From NCBI GenBank assembly GCA_965219635.1, contig OZ244783.1, forward strand, positions 2,356,001 through 2,420,000: 64,000 nt of DNA, given 5' to 3'. The notes under the pieces were generated by a model. That model searched no databases. It was given only the letters and a program-made list of their open reading frames with translations, and had not been told where the DNA came from. The position numbers and the translations under genes are program-made. Origin of the DNA: JAPOXR01 sp965219635. Lineage in GTDB: Bacteria; Pseudomonadota; Alphaproteobacteria; Rhodobacterales; Rhodobacteraceae. Within the stretch, counting starts at the first letter, position 1, and the number at the start of each line of letters is the position of its first letter. Positions 61,447 through 64,000 of the stretch are shown one piece after another.

Positions 61447-62652
61447 TCAAGATCTGTCAAGAGCGCAAAAGAGAGGCACTTGAACCGGGCCGGTGTTTCC
61501 AGTTTCAGGCAGCCATTGTGGCGGCCTGCGCAGGGCGATGGTGCACAGCCGCCTGGTCAACACATGCAGAGCGGACGCAATATCCGTTCGGGCGACAAGA
61601 TGCCCGAGGCAGTGATGTGCGCCGCCGCCAAAACCGAAGTGAGTCCGCCTCCTTGCCTGCACATCAAATCCCGCAATTTGCGTGATCTCCGGATCAAGAG
61701 CCGAAGCATGGACCAGAATGTGCAGGGTTTCGCCGCTTTTGATTTCCACACCTCCAAACTCGAAACTCTCCAGAGCTTCCCTGGTCACCCAAGTGGTCGC
61801 TGGCCGGTGACGGATTGCCTCCTCGATTGCGCTCGGTATCCGGTCGGGGTTCTTGCGGATCACCTCCCATTGCCCGGGGTTCTCGGCAAACAGTACCATG
61901 GCTGCGCCAAGTTGCGACCTCGTGGTATCAACCCCGCCGAAGATGGTGATGACAACAAGGTCCAGCAGGCACTGTTCATTCAGAAATTGGTTCTGGCTGA
62001 ATCCGTCAACCAGACGGGCCACATAGGTGTCCTGTCCGGAATCTTGGCGCACAACACGCACAAGGTCGCGGGCCAACTCCATCAGGCGATCGCACGCATC
62101 GTTGATTGTTTTCTCGTGTTGCTTGCAGCCGATCCCCATCGACAGCCCGAGAGCAGAAGCGTCAGCTGCGATCTGCTTCCAACTCCCTGGTTCCGTCCCG
62201 AGCAAGGCACAGATCGCACGGGAGGCGAATGGAGTGGCAAATGCGTCCATGAATTCAATCTTACCGTCAGGCGTAAATCCGTCGGCAAGTTCGCTGGCGA
62301 TTGTCTTGAATGCTGGAACCAACCCCTCAATCCTTTCCCGCGATAGTGCTCGCTCGGCAATTGACCTCACCTGCCGGTGGCGGACACCCTGCATGGAAAT
62401 CAGGCTGCGGGTCCAGAACTCGGCGAAACTGCCCGTGAGGCCCGTTGTTTCAGGCCACGCATAGCTGCCCTGCCGGAGGCGACGGTCCCTGATCAACTGA
62501 CCTGCTTCGCGGTAGCAAAGCACAGCGAGGCCATAGGGAGTCCGGGCGCACCATTCCGCTTCGCGGGCTACGGCAACTTCGCTTGAACGGGTAGAGAAAC
62601 CTGGCGCCTCCAGATCCAGATAGGGGAGATGGTCCCTGTGTTTGCAGGGCAT
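61447..62652 (-). CDS. Cytochrome P450
   Basis: The 401-residue soluble bacterial P450 has the I-helix oxygen-activation motif LVVITIFGGVDTTRSQLGAA (Gly-Gly in place of Ala-Gly), the Glu-x-x-Arg in AIEEAIRHRPATTWVTREAL, and the heme Cys in HFGFGGGAHHCLGHLVARTD. MQGVRHRQVRSIAERAL corresponds to the C-helix W/H-R-x-x-R region. ATG 62652 is chosen because GGAGGA lies ten bases upstream; ATG 62661 almost abuts that site. No ferredoxin gene is adjacent. It is divergent from the glutamate-cysteine-ligase-like gene. Confidence 0.92.
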   Translation of the reverse strand: MPCKHRDHLPYLDLEAPGFSTRSSEVAVAREAEWCARTPYGLAVLCYREAGQLIRDRRLRQGSYAWPETTGLTGSFAEFWTRSLISMQGVRHRQVRSIAERALSRERIEGLVPAFKTIASELADGFTPDGKIEFMDAFATPFASRAICALLGTEPGSWKQIAADASALGLSMGIGCKQHEKTINDACDRLMELARDLVRVVRQDSGQDTYVARLVDGFSQNQFLNEQCLLDLVVITIFGGVDTTRSQLGAAMVLFAENPGQWEVIRKNPDRIPSAIEEAIRHRPATTWVTREALESFEFGGVEIKSGETLHILVHASALDPEITQIAGFDVQARRRTHFGFGGGAHHCLGHLVARTDIASALHVLTRRLCTIALRRPPQWLPETGNTGPVQVPLFCALDRS

Positions 62653-62881
62653 ACCGATCATTCCTCCGGATTTTGACGCAGACCGATCCTGACATAGTCG
62701 CGAGGACGGGTCGAGAGCAGAAGCTGTTATGGTGAACCGGTTCCGGTGCCTGTCAGCCGATGACCGGCAAACCGCGCAGTTGCGCAATCGTCACGAGCGA
62801 TTGGCATTCTTGCCAGATATCAAGGATAAGCCATGATGGCCCCGGTGGCTGCCTACCTAGAGGGATAAGGGAAACCTGATC

Positions 62882-64000
62882 ATGCACAGCGCGCCCACAT
62901 TCAGAATCGGAATCGAGGAAGAATATCTGATCGTCGACCAAACAAGCCTGGACCTCGTCCCGGCTCCCGATCCTGGATTCATTGAGGAATGCCGGCGGTT
63001 GTCGGACGGACGAAGCACCAACGAATATCTTCAATGCCAGATCGAAGTCGGGACGCGGCCACAGTTGAGGATTGGCGACGCAGGCCGGGAACTTGCAGAA
63101 CTCCGGTTGCTCACCGCCAGCACCGCCGCCAAATTCGGCTACAGGATCATGGCCGCGTCGACCCATCCCTTCGCCAGGCGAAGGGAACAGACACACACGC
63201 TGAAAGACCGCTATATCACACTTCGCCACGAGCTTGGCATGACAGCAAGCCGGTTGCTGATTTGCGGCATGCACACGCATCTCGAGGTCGAAGACGAAGA
63301 TCTACGCATAGACCTCATGAACCAGGCGGCCTATTTTCTGCCGCATCTGTTGGCCCTGTCCTGTTCATCCCCCTTCTGGGAGGGCGAGGACACGTCGCAT
63401 GCCTCCTACCGCATCGCCATCTTCGACGCGCTGCCCAGAACCGGCCTGCCTGACCCCTTGAATTCCTTCGCTGCCTACAAGCGGCTGGTCGGCGAGTTGG
63501 TGGCATCCGGCAGTCTCGAGGATGGCACCAAGATCTGGTGGGATATCCGGCCATCCGCCAGATTTCCGACCATGGAACAGAGAATTACCGATGTGTGCAG
63601 CAGGCTGAAGGACGCCATCGCGATCACCGCCACCTTTCAGGCTGTCGTAGCCTACCTTTACCGGCTGCGGACCCTGAATCAGCGCTGGCGTCATTATCCA
63701 AACACACTGATCAACGAAAACCGCTGGCGGGCGCGGAGATATGGCACCAGCGAACCGTTGATCGATCACGGAAAGACAGTCATGGTCCCGTTCCCGGATC
63801 TCTTGCAGGAACTCACCGAACTGATCCGCGAGGACGCAATCGAACTCGGGAGCGAGGCTGAAGTGGGCTGGGCACAGTCAATTGTCCAGAGAGGCAACTC
63901 TGCCACTCGCCAGCGCCAGACACTCAAGAAGGCACTGGGTGATGGAGCTGACGAGAGGGAGGCATTCCGAGAGGTAGCGAAGATGCTTGCCGATGACTTT
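62882..64000 (+). CDS. Carboxylate-amine ligase, glutamate-cysteine ligase GCS2 (YbdK) family, 3' end outside window
   Basis: The frame is open from ATG 62882 to the window end (373 codons), so the gene continues beyond it. The protein opens with FRIGIEEEYLIVDQTSLDLV, the GCS2 Glu-Glu-Glu-Tyr signature, and later has HELGMTASRLLICGMHTHLE, LLALSCSSPFWEGEDTSHAS, TKIWWDIRPSARFPTMEQRI and LINENRWRARRYG, all in YbdK order. It would form an amide bond between glutamate, or another carboxylate, and an amine using ATP. At over 370 residues nearly the full length is present. It is divergent from the P450 gene across 229 bp. Confidence 0.9.
   Translation, partial: MHSAPTFRIGIEEEYLIVDQTSLDLVPAPDPGFIEECRRLSDGRSTNEYLQCQIEVGTRPQLRIGDAGRELAELRLLTASTAAKFGYRIMAASTHPFARRREQTHTLKDRYITLRHELGMTASRLLICGMHTHLEVEDEDLRIDLMNQAAYFLPHLLALSCSSPFWEGEDTSHASYRIAIFDALPRTGLPDPLNSFAAYKRLVGELVASGSLEDGTKIWWDIRPSARFPTMEQRITDVCSRLKDAIAITATFQAVVAYLYRLRTLNQRWRHYPNTLINENRWRARRYGTSEPLIDHGKTVMVPFPDLLQELTELIREDAIELGSEAEVGWAQSIVQRGNSATRQRQTLKKALGDGADEREAFREVAKMLADDF

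Overview
The window reads as ordinary chromosomal DNA from a free-living heterotrophic alphaproteobacterium, probably of the Rhizobiales/Rhodobacterales type. The evidence is the hom-glpX-recJ gene order, a tRNA-Glu of alphaproteobacterial form, twin-arginine (Tat) signal peptides on ABC solute-binding proteins, and the very high density of ABC, tripartite tricarboxylate and amino-acid uptake systems. No phage, transposase, integrase or CRISPR array was seen. Nearly all DNA is coding, in short operons on both strands, and most genes serve import and oxidation of small organic molecules.

Layout. 1-1.9 kb: the end of a 2-oxoacid dehydrogenase operon with an E2 split over two genes. 2.0-3.3 kb: glycerate 2-kinase. 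3.8-9.5 kb: a complete peptide-type (Dpp/Opp) ABC importer. 9.6-11.8 kb: threonine aldolase, divergent from a LysR regulator. 12.0-13.2 kb: an AlbA/RecG-like gene broken by a 7-bp tandem duplication. 13.6-20.4 kb: a ribose-type ABC importer followed by an unusual regulator made of a winged helix fused to a sugar-binding-protein domain; an SDR and an acyl-CoA dehydrogenase diverge from it. 22.7-25.9 kb: MATE exporter and IlvD/Edd-family dehydratase. 26.0-34.9 kb: an eight-gene operon (IclR regulator, Zn alcohol dehydrogenase, three-part molybdenum hydroxylase, TctCBA transporter) with a 19-bp palindrome upstream. 35.0-39.2 kb: DMT transporter, secreted HNH-type lipoprotein and an amino-acid ABC importer. 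39.4-46.5 kb: creatininase-family hydrolase, small lipoprotein, homoserine dehydrogenase, GlpX, RecJ, M24 peptidase and tRNA-Glu. 46.7-49.6 kb: SMP-30 lactonase-like protein, RraA-like aldolase and aldose epimerase. 50.0-60.9 kb: a ten-gene sugar ABC/catabolic operon. 61.1-64.0 kb: lone HigA, cytochrome P450 and a glutamate-cysteine-ligase-like enzyme cut by the window end.

The best candidate for an undescribed system is the 50-61 kb operon. It joins a CUT1 sugar importer to a GMC oxidoreductase, an SDR, an APH-fold kinase, a DapA-superfamily lyase without the usual catalytic Tyr, a FadR-type regulator and a full-length enolase paralogue whose active site has changed (catalytic His to Ala, catalytic Glu to Asp, altered Ser-Gly-Ala-Ser-Thr loop). 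I infer a pathway in which an imported sugar or polyol is oxidised, phosphorylated, dehydrated by the enolase-like protein and cleaved by the lyase. The second candidate is the winged-helix/solute-binding-protein regulator at 13.6-15.4 kb.
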